The position numbers were made by a program, and so were the translations under genes. A stretch of 64,000 nt of DNA from Cycas panzhihuaensis (Eukaryota > Cycadophyta): the NCBI GenBank assembly GCA_023213395.1, contig CM041465.1, positions 174,723,741 through 174,787,740 on the forward strand, given 5' to 3'. A model generated the notes under the pieces. The model was given only the letters and a program-made list of their open reading frames with translations. It searched no databases and was not told where the DNA came from. Positions within the stretch are counted from its first letter, which is position 1; each line of letters opens with the position of its first letter. This document shows positions 1-10,140 of this stretch, in pieces.

Positions 1-1276
1 GAGTGTTGTTAGCATTGGTAGCTTCTCTCGATTTGGAGTTGGAGCAGTTAGATGTAAAAATAGCTTTTCTACATGGAGATTTAGATGAGGAGATCTATAT
101 GGATCAACTTGAAGGGTTTGTACAAGATTGCAGGAAAAGACTTGTTTGCAGGCTCAGGAAATCATTGTATGGCCTGAAGCAATCACCGAGCGATGGTACA
201 AGAAGTTTGATGCCTTCATGGAGAGCCAAAATTTCAAAAGAAGTGAGTATGATCATTGTGTTTACTTTAAATTTATGGACAATGGCTTATTCATTATCTT
301 GGTATTATATGTTGATGACATCTTTGGTTGCAAGCAAGAGCATGGAAGAAATCAATAAGCTAAAGGCTCAATTGGCTAGGACTTTTGATATGAAGGATCT
401 AGGAGTCAGAAACAAATCTTAGGCATGGAGATACAGAGGCAGGAAAAATGGTAAGCTATGGTTATCACAGTAAAAATATGTGGAGAATGTGCTAACCAGG
501 TTTGGTATGGAAAATGTGAAACCAAAGGAGTATCCGTTGGCTTCCACTTCAAGCTTTCTTTGAATATGAGTCACAGTAGTGAAGAAGAAAAGGCTTATAC
601 GTCTCGTGTGCCTTATGCCGGTCTGATGGGAAGTTTGATGTATGCCATGGTATGTACAAGACCGATATTTCACATGCGATCGGTGTAGTGAGCGGGTTTA
701 TGGCAAATCCAGAAAGGAACATTGAAATGCGATGAAATGGGTGCTTCGGTATTTGAGAGGCACTGGCGACTCGCATCTCGATTCGGACTTTATAGGAGAT
801 TTAGACAAAAGAAGGTCTACTTGTGTTATGTTTTACTCTTGCAAATGGTCCAGTTAGTTGGATGTCCAAATTGCAAGAGCACAATTGCACTGTCAACCAC
901 GGAAGATGAATATGTTGCTACAACACATGCTTGTAAAGAAGCAATGCGGTTCTGAGGTCTATTGGTTGAGCTTGGAAGGAGACAAGAAAATGTAAAGGTA
1001 TTTTGTAACAGTCAAAGTGCCATTTACTTAGCCAAGAATCCAGCTTATCACAGTAGAACAAAGCATATTGCTCTGAAGTACCATTTTGTTAGACAAGTTG
1101 TCGAAGTAGGTGGAGTGGCACTTGAGAAGATTCACACTAATTAGAATTGTGCTGATATATTCACAAAACCAGTACCATTAGAGAAGTTCAAATGGTGTTT
1201 GACTTCTCTTGGTTTGCAGAAAAGATGATGAAGGATCCAGGAAAGGTACCGGGTAAATTGTTGTCAAGGTGGAGAT
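1..1276 (+). pseudogene. Ty1/copia RT-RNaseH fragment, copy 1 of a tandem pair
   Basis: Decayed copia pol encoding reverse transcriptase and RNase H, which copy element RNA into DNA in the particle. It begins mid-RT (QLDVKIAFLHGDLDEEIYMDQ), runs through KSLYGLKQSP and the YVDD catalytic box near 309-320, and ends in RNase H (LSTTEDEYVATTHACKEA near 892-942; DSQSAIYLAKNPAYHSRTKHI-like near 1009-1070) and NCADIFTKPVP near 1144-1176. Several frameshifts and stops break it: one just after YVDD, one near 410 (LGVRNKS then stop), one in the TSGY region, and a TAG in TN*NCADIF. It is nearly base-for-base the same as 1897-3179 and shares several lesions with it, so both derive from one damaged ancestor. 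The left end lies outside the window. Confidence 0.9.
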
Positions 1277-1402
1277 TGTTGGATATTATGACAACAATAT
1301 TTTGGGGTTAAAATTTTGGTGTGTTTTCGGTGCGGTTTCCCCCCTAATCTTTTTCGGGGGGTCCTAAGAGGCGGAGCCCCCTTGGCCGAGTCTTGAGGCG
1401 TG
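1277..1402 (+). repeat. Truncated copia LTR (5' end only)
   Basis: It starts TGTTGGATATTATGACAAC directly after the purine-rich tract GGTGGAGAT, matching the start of the LTR at 3180. It is cut after about 125 bp, inside the GC-rich hairpin zone, and joined to the integrase-RT linker of the next copy. The exact breakpoint is blurred by short similarity (gaggcgtgg against gggcgtgg). Confidence 0.8.
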
Positions 1403-3179
1403 GGGGGCAACAAGCTGATCATCAACAAGTCAAGTTTGAAATGCAACCATCTGTGGAATCAGAAGAGCATGAAGATCTTTCTGAAGATGAATCAACAGCA
1501 AATTCACAGGAGTATGTGGACACTCCTCTGCCAACAGTTAGAAGATCCACACGAGTTAGTCATCCACCTGACAGGTACAACCCTTCTATTTCTATTGCTT
1601 TGGTTTCTAATGATGGTGAGCCCACATGTTATCGAGGCGATAGATGATATCCATGGAGAGAAGTGGATAAGGGCTATGCAGGAAGAGATAGAAGCTTTGA
1701 AAAAAAATAATTCATGGGACTTGGTAGAACTTCCACATGGCAGGAAGGCATTGGTTGCGGTGGGTTTTCAAAAAACAGATGTTGATGGAAAAGTTGATAA
1801 ATACAGGGCAAGACTGGTGGCTAAAGGTTTTGCACAGAAAGCAGGTATTGACTTTCATGAGATCTTTTCACCAGTTGTCAAACTTGTTTCAATTCGAGTG
1901 CTGTTAGCATTGGTAGCTTCTCTCGATTTGGAGTTGGAGCAGTTAGATGTAAAAATAGCTTTTCTACATGGAGATTTAGATGAGGAGATCTATATGGATC
2001 AACCAGAAGGGTTTGTACAAGATGGCAGGAAAAGACTTGTTTGCAGGCTCAGGAAATCATTGTATGGCTCAAGCAATCACCAGCAAATGGTACAAGAAGT
2101 TTGATGCCTTCATGGAGAGCCAAAATTTCAAAAGAAGTGAGTATGATCATTGTGTTTACTTTAAATTTATGGACAATGGCTTATTCATTATCTTGGTATT
2201 ATATGTTGATGACATCTTTGGTTGCAAGCAAGAGCATGGAAGAAATCAATAAGCTAAAGGCTCAATTGGCTAGGACTTTTGATATGAAGGATCTAGGAGC
2301 TGTAAAACAAATCTTAGGCATGGAGATACACAGAGACAGGAAAAATGGTAAGCTATGGTTATCACAGCAGAAATATGTGGAGAATGTGCTAACCAGGTTT
2401 GGTATGGAAAATGTGAAACCAGTGAGTATCCCGTTGGCTTCCCACTTCAAGCTTTCTTTGAATATGAGTCCTGGTAGTGAAGAAGAAAAGGCTTATACGT
2501 CTCGTGTGCCTTATGCCGGTCTGATGGGAAGTTTGATGTATGCCATGGTATGTACAAGACCTGATATTTCACATGCAGTCGGTGTAGTGAGCAGGTTTAT
2601 GGCAAATCCAGGAAAGGAACATTGGGCTGCAGTGAAATGGGTGCTTCGGTATTTGAGAGGCACAAGCGACTACTGCATCTCGATTCAGACTTTATAGGAG
2701 ATTTAGACAAAAGAAGGTCTACTTCAGGTTATGTTTTTACTCTTGCAAATGGTCCAGTTAGTTGGATGTCCAAATTGCAAGAGCACAATTGCACTGTCAA
2801 CCACGGAAGATGAATATGTTGCTACAACACATGCTTGTAAAGAAGCAATCTGGTTACAGGGTCTATTGGTTGAGCTTGGAAGGAGACAAGAAAATGTAAA
2901 GGTATTTTGTGACAGTCAAAGTGCCATTTACTTAGCCAAGAATCCAGCTTATCACAGTAGAACAAAGCATATTGCTCTGAAGTACCATTTTGTTAGACAA
3001 GTTGTCGAAGTAGGTGGAGTGGCACTTGAAAAGATTCACACTAATTAGAATTGTGCTGATATATTCACAAAACCAGTACCATTAGAGAAGTTCAAATGGT
3101 GTTTGACTTCTCTTGGTTTGCAGAAAAGATGATGAAGGATCCAGGAAAGGTCAAGGTAAATTGTTGTCAAGGTGGAGAT
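1403..3179 (+). pseudogene. Ty1/copia RT-RNaseH, copy 2
   Basis: Starts in the linker between integrase and RT with the family signature RRSTRVSHPPDRY (about 1540-1580). RT follows: WIRAMQEEIEALKKNNSWDLV, KYRARLVAKGFAQKAGIDF, the KIAFLHGDLDEEIYMDQPEGF stretch, the YVDD box near 2203-2214, and LMGSLMYAMVCTRPDISHA. RNase H includes GYVFTLANGPVSWMSK, LSTTEDEYVATTHACKEAIW and FCDSQSAIYLAKNPAYHSR, ending in NCADIFTKP. Frameshifts occur near 2070, after YVDD, before DSDFIGD and after SWMSKLQ, and a TAG precedes NCADIF. GAG, PR and INT are absent here. Directly abuts its 3' LTR through the purine tract AAGGTGGAGAT. Confidence 0.93.
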
Positions 3180-3808
3180 TGTTGGATATTATGACAACAA
3201 TATTTTGGGGTTAAAATTTTGGTGTGTTTTTGGTGCGGTTTCCCCCCTAATCTTTTTCGGGGGGTCCTAAGGCGGAGCCCCTTGGCCGAGTGCGGGCGTG
3301 GAACCCCCGCCCTCGCTAAGAGGGGGTTCGGGGGCGATAGCCCCCGACCCGAAAAATTAGCCCTGTAAACCTTATTAAATTGTAAAGAGAATTGGGGTTG
3401 TTCGATACAAATACCCTAGATTCTACGGCTGAGATTTAGGTCTTGGATGTTCCTCTCATGTAGCCCGTTTTAGGGCTTTTCTTATTATGTTGTAATGTAA
3501 TGCAATGTCTTTGTGATGAGGGCGGCTGGTTGTTGTTCTGAGAGCACTCACTCTTGAGATGTCTTGTTTTCCATTCTACAGCAATAAAGATCGATACCTT
3601 TCCGGTGTGGATGTTTCCCTAGCACACTGCTAGGGTTTTACTACGTTATATCAAGTGCACATGTGATGTTTAGCTTGTATATTGATGTTGTTGTATTATC
3701 TCTGATTTTAGAACTTGTATGTTAAATCTTAGTTTCAATTCCCGTGACTAGTTGCAAAACAGTTTAGATCTTGTGGTGGTTTAAGGTTTGGGATCTATAT
3801 TCTCAACA
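3180..3808 (+). repeat. copia 3' LTR, full length (629 bp)
   Basis: Bounded by TGTTGGATAT... and ...ATTCTCAACA, preceded by a polypurine tract. It holds several inverted repeats: CCCCCC/GGGGGG at 3242-3264, AACCCCC/GGGGGTT at 3302-3328, and a perfect 8-bp stem TCGGGGGC/GCCCCCGA with loop GATA at 3328-3347. An AATAAA-like signal (CAATAAAG, about 3582-3590) may be the poly(A) site. The flank after 3808 is gttgt; the matching left flank lies outside the window. Confidence 0.85.
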
Positions 3809-4561
3809 GTTGTATCGTCTAAATGAATGGAGGGGTTGACGTTTTCTCCCCTTTTTTTCTTTTGTTGTAAATTGCATGTAATATTTCCTATCAATAGAAG
3901 CATGTATTTCAACAAAAAAGGTAATATAAAGATTGTAATAAAGGATTTTTATGCAACAGGTTCCCACAAATAATAAAATTTTCTTTCACACCTATTGGAT
4001 TACTATATTATTTACAAACTTGCATGGGGTTTAGTGTGAGAATCAAGTCATCTTTCACAATCATAAAGAAAAGTCTATGATATTTGTGTCATTAATCATC
4101 TTAAATGCAGTATTGATTATGATAAATTATGTACAATCTCTTTATGATTTAATGCAAATTGTGCATGTTGAGCAAATACAGGAGAGTGACGAGCATTGCA
4201 TGCAATGATCACCTAGACAGATTGTTGTGTCAACCTTGGAACAGCCTATGATGGGCTGATAAACAGTTGGACCCATTGCCTAGTCAAACCAAGCAAAAAC
4301 CTACAATCTGGGCTGACCAAAAATGTGGACATGAATAAACAATCACAGACTCTAGTTGTTGTGAAAATGGCATGTTGTGACCAACCCAGGGCAGAAACAT
4401 TTTTGGGCCATTTCAGCTGCATTTTCTCACTGTTTCCATGTTTTGAAAACAGAAATCACTGGCGAAACTAAATGTTTCTGGATATTTGGTTCTGACCTTA
4501 CAGGAAATCAAGTTGGAGACAACAACTATAACTTGCAACGGCTTAGCCAAGCAGCATGCCT
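3809..4561. other. AT-rich host sequence, no gene seen
   Basis: No coding homology, LTR ends or strong repeats recognised on either strand. A 72-codon open frame on the plus strand at 4377-4595 resembles no family I know. If the RSH exons to the right belong to an active gene, this stretch would be intron, because the next expected exon is not found before the copia LTR. Confidence 0.5.
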
Positions 4562-4744
4562 TCAACGTGTAATTAACCTCATCATTTCAAGCTGATTGCA
4601 GACGTATACCCACTTAAAAGCTTTAGTGAGCATCTCAGGAGACAAAGACGTGATAATATCCCAACCCTCCTTACCAAAAGCAAAACCTCCCCTTACAAAC
4701 TGAGCAAGTGACATAGGTGTCCAAAGATCCATGGCAATGCCCAT
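4562..4744 (-). CDS. Unassigned open frame, possible exon
   Basis: A 60-codon frame reading towards lower coordinates. The sequence looks protein-like (LAQFVRGGFAFGKEGWDII followed by TSLSPEMLTKAFKWVYVC) with balanced composition, unlike most chance frames in this AT-rich stretch. I do not recognise the family. It lies about 0.8 kb downstream, on the same strand, of the RSH exons, but does not match the sequence expected next in that domain (SLHTAV...). It may be an exon of another gene, a pseudogene fragment, or chance. Confidence 0.2.
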   Translation of the reverse strand: MGIAMDLWTPMSLAQFVRGGFAFGKEGWDIITSLSPEMLTKAFKWVYVCNQLEMMRLITR

Positions 4745-5023
4745 GCCAATTGTTTACACTTTTCCTCTTTCTAGTTAGCTAGCAACCAATGCTAATTACT
4801 GAGTCATGCAGTCCCTTTATGTTACTTACTAGCCCATTATGGAATTTGTATGCTGTTTTGCAATGTACACCACTTCGATGAAAAGCAATTAGCACGAGTA
4901 TTTATTTGCGAGGAGTGCATTCACATGGTACATGCATGGTAGTATAACTTCACCATTTTGATGAGTCACTGTAATCTTTATGCCTCTTTTTGTTAATTTA
5001 ACTTAAATTTTTCCTTCAATAGA

Positions 5024-5275
5024 ACCATAATTTAAAATAAATAGTGTAATCTAATTTTGTGGAAATGCTGGTGAAATGTTCTATATTTATACCATTGCCA
5101 CTGGGGACCCTAGATCTAGTACATAACCATAATTTAAAATAAATATAGTGTAATCTAATTTTTTGGAAATGCTGGTGAAATGTTCTATATTTATACCATT
5201 GCCACTGGGGACCCTAGACCTAGTACATATGAACAACAATACTCCCTGGTACATATGAACAACAATACCCCCTGC
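5024..5275. repeat. Two local tandem duplications
   Basis: A unit of about 102 bp starting accataatttaaaataaat occurs twice in a row (5024-5125 and 5126-5228) with only a few differences. It is followed at once by a 26-bp unit (gtacatatgaacaacaatac...) present twice (from 5223 and from 5249). Both look like replication slippage in non-coding sequence. Confidence 0.85.
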
Positions 5276-5563
5276 ATACAGCATCATGCGTGGGGATTGA
5301 ACTGAAGGTGATCTGAAAGGAGTTTCTATAATTATCTAATTTATTAACATACAAATGTTCACAAATTGTATTGAGAAGAAACTTGGGGGGGATTAGCTGA
5401 AAATGTATGTGCTGCCCCTCCTTACTCTGGTGTAGCTATAAATTGGAAACAGTAGAACTCGATTATTACCAAAAACATGTTCAATAAAACTTGGACTTGC
5501 ATTGAGCAAAGAAATCAGTAAGAGACATAATCAAGTGAAAGAATGAAGCCATTTCAAATTTAC

Positions 5564-5630
5564 CTGATAACCACTAGGTTTTGGGTTCACAATATAGTCA
5601 TCGAATTCACCATCCACCGGAGTCCAAAGT
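5564..5630 (-). CDS. RelA/SpoT homologue exon (synthetase domain, second of two)
   Basis: Reads on the minus strand from 5630 to 5564. After the acceptor ...atgcag the exon supplies the last base of an Arg codon, then LWTPVDGEFDDYIVNPKPSGYQ, and ends at CAG followed by the donor GTAAAT. This is the RelA/SpoT synthetase core: the DEFDDYI-NPKP-GYQ block, in which the glycine of GYQS is needed for (p)ppGpp synthesis in bacterial RelA. Plant RSH proteins make or degrade the alarmone (p)ppGpp in chloroplasts. The split Arg codon joins in phase to the exon at 6076-6209. The next expected exon (SLHTAV...) is not seen to the left. The VHRLWTP-DGEFDDYI pattern looks most like RSH1, but that is from memory of the family. 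Confidence 0.8.
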
Positions 5631-6075
5631 CTGCATAATTAACAGTTTCAGATGCACATCAAATGTCAAGACAGACAAAACATATTCCTGAATTCACAAA
5701 CCAGAGAAGCAAATATGTGAAATTTGGAGAAAATATGAATATCGGAAGAAAGGAGTGAACTATATACAATCTTCCTCAAGCTTTAAAGCATCCAATACCA
5801 CATTGTCAAGAACTGAATTAATTAGGGATGAAAGAAAGTTATTATGAATTATTTAGTGGAACTCAAATTTTACAATCTAGGATACTCTAAACATACTAGC
5901 TGCAATTTCTGAACAGGAAACTTGAACGTTTTTCTAAAGCACAAAATTCAATAATGAAAATCCAGTTCAAGCCAATTTTTTAATTTGTCAAGGTCAACGA
6001 CACGAGCAACATAGTTTTCTGGAAAAGCATGCAGATCTACAATACTAATTTAAACATAACCGTCATGATTCTAAC

Positions 6076-6209
6076 CTGTGGACAACATTAAGTAGACTAT
6101 AGCAGCACTCCACAGCAGCAGCATGCAACTTCCCACCTCCATCACCCACCATTACTCGTAATGCGCGGGCATCATAAATTTGTCTTACTCCCACACCTTT
6201 TCGTTTCAT
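6076..6209 (-). CDS. RelA/SpoT homologue exon (synthetase domain, first of two)
   Basis: Reads on the minus strand from 6209 to 6076. A pyrimidine-rich acceptor (cagttgttctcttgagcag) precedes MKRKGVGVRQIYDARALRV, then MVGDGG, AAVECCYSLL and NVVH, and the exon ends in AG before the donor GTTAGA. It is 134 bp, that is 44 codons plus two bases, and the two bases complete an Arg codon with the first base of the exon at 5630. YDARALRV is the conserved strand of the RelA/SpoT nucleotidyltransferase fold. No stop or frameshift is present, unlike every transposon frame in the window. The exon upstream (about ...SLYSIYSK) should lie at higher coordinates, beyond the nested element stack that starts at 6941. 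Confidence 0.82.
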
Positions 6210-6940
6210 CTGCTCAAGAGAACAACTGAGGTGGCTGTTCAATAAAAACAAATCTCAATGTAATGAGAGAGAATTAGATTTATGGCTATCACTGTCCCAT
6301 ACTTTTTTAACGTACTCTAAATGCATTTAAATGCAACTTATTTTGTACACAAAGCAAATTCATTCCATGTTACAGTTTTAACACTTCTTCTATCCAGAGC
6401 AAAATTTGTCATCTTTACCAACAGCTACTTATGTTAGATAATGTTGAGGATGAACAGTGTAATTAAATAGTAGTAACTAAACCCAAGTGCAATATACAAA
6501 GTGGAAGTGTATCTGTCTACAAGCCCAACAAATGCCCCATCTTGGATATTAATATTTCCATTCAATCTATGAAATATTATCTAGAATCAACCATCAATGT
6601 CATTGATGAAAACTGGTCCTGCAAGCAATTATTTAGCTGCAAATATGTCCATGTGTGTCACATAGAGGTTTCCTTTGACTAATTGAAGTGTGATGGAACT
6701 TAGTGTTCTTCTTGGCTCTGCAGCAAACTGACATGTGAGAAAACGTGCTCTGCTACATAAATTTTTGGGGGCTAAGGGTTGAAATGATAACTCCTACAGA
6801 AATTGAACAGTGAAGCTTCAACTAAGTGTTTCATGGGATAAAATTGAGCCTATTAGAAGCAATCTTGAATTAATCTTTTGGGTTACTTACAAGGGTCAGA
6901 GGAACTAAAGGTGAAACTCAACAAGGATGTTTCCAACTTG
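6210..6940. other. Probable RSH intron sequence
   Basis: AT-rich, with no recognised coding homology, LTR ends or RNA gene. It lies between the acceptor of the RSH exon and the left end of the element Y LTR. Interpreted as intron by position only. Confidence 0.5.
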
Positions 6941-7314
6941 TGGCAATGCCCACCATTTACAGACACAAAATAGGGCATTCACACCATAGGTAATTATAAA
7001 AACAGCATCTCATCATAAATAACATCAAATATCCACAATAATTCAGATATAATAGCAGATCACATAATAATATCAGATTAATATGAAACTTGCCACAGTA
7101 AATAGGAAATACCAGATAAAATAACAGCAGTATCTTGCCCTCTTTGAGGCAAGGATTTCCTCCCAAAATGGCACAAAGTGCCCTAATGGCTTAAGTCCAT
7201 TAGTCCAGATCCAAAATATCAAATTCTCCCATGATGTCTTACAAATGAACAAGGCTCTTCTGTTTATAGCCTTCTATTTCTCTCCTTAGAAACCATCTCC
7301 TAATGAATGAATAT
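6941..7314 (-). repeat. Element Y 3' LTR, distal part (interrupted by element A)
   Basis: Matches 33388-33740 closely (forward start TGGCAATGCCCACCATTTAC against TGGCGATGCCCATCATTTAC). On the minus strand it is the distal part of an LTR that starts TGTGGCATTCC. The rest is at 30392-30453: element A is inserted here with the 5-bp target aatat duplicated at 7310-7314 and 30387-30391. No convincing TSD for Y itself: the flanks are acttg (left) and caacc (right). Confidence 0.85.
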
Positions 7315-7769
7315 TGTTGGGACAAGTTTTGATAGAAGTGTCGGATATAAGCAACAAATGCACTAAGTAATGAATATTATGTTAACAAAGGATTAGTTGA
7401 GTCGAGTTGTTGGAAGTCGTTACAAAGAGTTGTTTCAGAAAGATATGTATGTAGTAAGGATGGAGACAAAGGGGGGGAAGTAATTCCCTGTTGCACATTT
7501 GAACACTAGTGAACTGTATAGAACTAGTGTGAGATGATCATTTGTTGCTTCCTTGTACATGATCTTGGGGTTGTACCCAGTTTTGATATAATAATATAAA
7601 TTAATGACATCGGTTTGCATATACTCTGTATCTACTCTTGGTGTTGAATGCTATACATATGATCATTCTGCATTGGATGTTACTATGTTGTGAAATATTG
7701 TTATCTTTCTCTTCCTAGAAAAATCCGTGCCTTTTTCTTCCTAGAAAAACTGTGGATATCAAAACAACA
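7315..7769 (+). repeat. Element A 5' LTR
   Basis: 455 bp, TGTTGGGACAAGTTTTGATAG to ATCAAAACAACA. It pairs with 29939-30386; both share the block ATGAATATTATGTTAACAAA and the later GTATCTACTCTTGGTGTTG. Confidence 0.93.
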
Positions 7770-7864
7770 TATGGCATCATTGCCGATCTAGGAACGAGAG
7801 ACGTTGTCGATCTAGGAATGAGACGAGATGGAGTAATGTACTGATAACAAGTTGAGTGCACATG
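7770..7864 (+). promoter_or_regulatory. Element A primer-binding region
   Basis: Immediately after the 5' LTR comes TATGGCATCATTGCCGATC, where a tRNA primer site is expected. It is only loosely like the TGGTATCAGAGC sites of the neighbours, so the primer tRNA is uncertain. The leader is cut at 7864 by insertion of E. Confidence 0.5.
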
Positions 7865-8044
7865 TGTTGCATTCTAGATAACCCCTCTCTTTAGGGGCTT
7901 GCCAATCAACTTAAACCCCCAGAAATGAGCGCAGGAATAGGAGTACTGGCTGACTTGTAAGTTTGTCTTCTAGCCGACTTCATTCATGGTTCACTCCCAG
8001 TGAACTATCCTAGTTCTGGCCAACTTCAAGCTAGATAATAATTG
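7865..8044 (+). repeat. Element E 5' LTR, first part
   Basis: Begins TGTTGCATTCTAGATAACCC and matches 18460-18642. It stops at the aattg target site, where F is inserted. Confidence 0.93.
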
Positions 8045-8497
8045 TGTAACAGTTCTTTTCACCCAAAAGGATAGAAATAGGACATAATAGAGCTAAATTT
8101 CACAAATAATATACAAGGGTACAATATAGATGAATATCTTCAACTATAAATCAATTATAAGAGCCAAATATGATGCAAAATAGATACAAAATACAAATGG
8201 AAGTTCCAAAATCACCAACACAACCTACGACAATCACTAAGCCCTTCGAGGTGGGGATCCTCCTCAGAAACGCAGCCCTAAGGCCAAAAATCTGCAGCTG
8301 CCCTAAGGCCGAAATTGAGAAAGAAGACTTCACAAAACTGATGAGGAGGAATGACCTCAAATATCCCCATATATAGGCGCTCAATATGGGACTTAATGAG
8401 GTCGGCCATAATAGGAAGAGATGCACCCATAATCACTTTTAGAAGTTGGCCACAGCAAGTATATAGAGGTCGACGAGACTCTAATGGGGTCGCTTCA
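8045..8497 (-). repeat. Element F 3' LTR
   Basis: On the minus strand it begins TGAAGCGACCCC and ends CTGTTACA. Preceded (8498-8520) by a purine-rich tract that reads AAGGGTGGGGACT on the minus strand. Confidence 0.93.
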
Positions 8498-8499
8498 AG

Positions 8500-10140
8500 T
8501 CCCCACCCTTGAAACTGTGCTTTGCCCTCAAAGCACTGGTAAGTTCGGAAATTGCTTTATCCATTCGTCGTTTTCCCATGTGGCATCTTCGTCATCCAAG
8601 TTTTTCCATTTGATTAGGTGTTATTTGATTTGTCTAGGTCTAAGGGATCTGGTACGGGTTTGCAGGATTCCTTCTGGTTCCAATGCCATTTTTCCTTCTT
8701 CGTTGAGCTCTGGGATGTTGGATTGATGTACTATTTTATCCCCAACCTTCTTTTTTAGACAGGAAACATGAAAGACGTTATGAATTTTTGCACCTTCTGG
8801 GAGCCTTAACTAATATGCAATTTCACCTATTTTGGTAGTGATTTCGTATGGCCCAAAATACCTAGGTGCGAGTTTTTGGTTGCTTGTTTTCTGTAAGGAA
8901 ACCTGTTTGTATGGCTATAGGCACAAAAAGATCCAGCCACCTGCTTCAAATTGTCTTTAGAATGCTTTAAATCAGATTGTTGCTTCATCCTATTTTGTGC
9001 CATTGCTAAATTATCTTTCAATCTGTTGATGGTTTCCTCTACTTGCTTCTGGTGTTCTTGAACTGCCCGGCCCTGTGATGGTCTATTCCAAGTTAATAAA
9101 GACAGTGGTTAGTTTCCATATAAGGCCTGGAAAGGTGTCATCTTTGTTAAGGAGTAGTAGGTGATGTTGTACCACCATTCTGCTAAGTGCAACCATCGGT
9201 GCCATTGTTTTTGTATATCTGAGCAGAAGTTCCTCAAGTATCTTTCCAGGCATTTATTTTCGATTTTTGTTTGCCCATCTATTTGTGGGTGATACGCTGT
9301 GCTCATCTTGAGTTTTGTTCCGATGATTTTGAAGAGATCTTGCCAAAATTTACTAGTAAACTTTGCGTCACAGTCACTTACAATTGCCCTTGGAAAGCCA
9401 TGTAGATGATGGATCTCCTTCATGTATAGTTCTACAACTTCCTGGCTTTAGTTGTTGACTTCAACCCTCTGAAGTGGCCATATTTAGTAAGACGATCTAC
9501 TATGACCAGAATTGCATCCTTCCCTTCTGAACAGGGTGATCCTGTTATGAAGTCCATAGATATCTCGTCCCATTTTTGTTCTGGAATTGGTAATGGCTGG
9601 AGTGATCCTAGCGTTTTTATGCATTCGATCTTGTTCCTCTTACAAGTATTGCATTCTGCCACAAATTTCTGAACAGCTATTTAATCCTTTCCAATAAAAG
9701 AAGCTCTTACCTTCCTATATGTCTTGTCAATCCCTGTGTGGCCTACCATAGGTGTAGAGTGAGCTTCTTGCAATACTATCTATTTTAGCGTAGATTTTCT
9801 TGGAATGCAAATCTTTGCCTTCTTAAGTATTATTCCTTGTTGTATCTCATACAAGTCAGTTTTGTCCTTGCTTGTATTATCTATCAATTGCTTGTATCTC
9901 GGATCATTATTATATTCCTTCCTCAGTATCTCGTGCCATGCCAAAGTAGCCACTGATATTGTTTGTAATGCTAGCTACTCGTGAGATTCTTCTTGGATCC
10001 TTGAGAGGGCGTCTGCTATGACATTGTCTTTGCCCTTTTTGTACACGATAGTAAAATCAAATGACTGTAGTTTGCTCGGCCACTTTTGTCGTTCGTCTGA
10101 CAACATCTTTTGACTTAAGAAGTACTTGAGGCTGTCGTGA
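8500..10140 (-). pseudogene. Element F integrase and chromodomain
   Basis: Integrase inserts element DNA into the host; the C-terminal chromodomain is thought to steer it to modified chromatin. On the minus strand: zinc-binding part GHTGIDKTY ... FVAECNTCKRNK (ends near 9620), catalytic core with ISMDFITGSP (first Asp, about 9555), AIVSDCDAKFTSKFW (second Asp, about 9375) and QTKIENKC (Glu, about 9275), then KLAPRYFGPYEI and a tail reading HLIKWKNLDDEDATWE with a stop just before it. That last motif is the chromodomain aromatic cage region. Stops break the frame near 9430, 9110 and in the tail. Downstream of RNase H in one pol frame. Confidence 0.88.

Noticed and set aside
8151-8426. Open frames on both strands in the F LTR
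   Set aside because: Non-coding LTR; the counterpart LTR at 13036-13488 has different stops and no family similarity.
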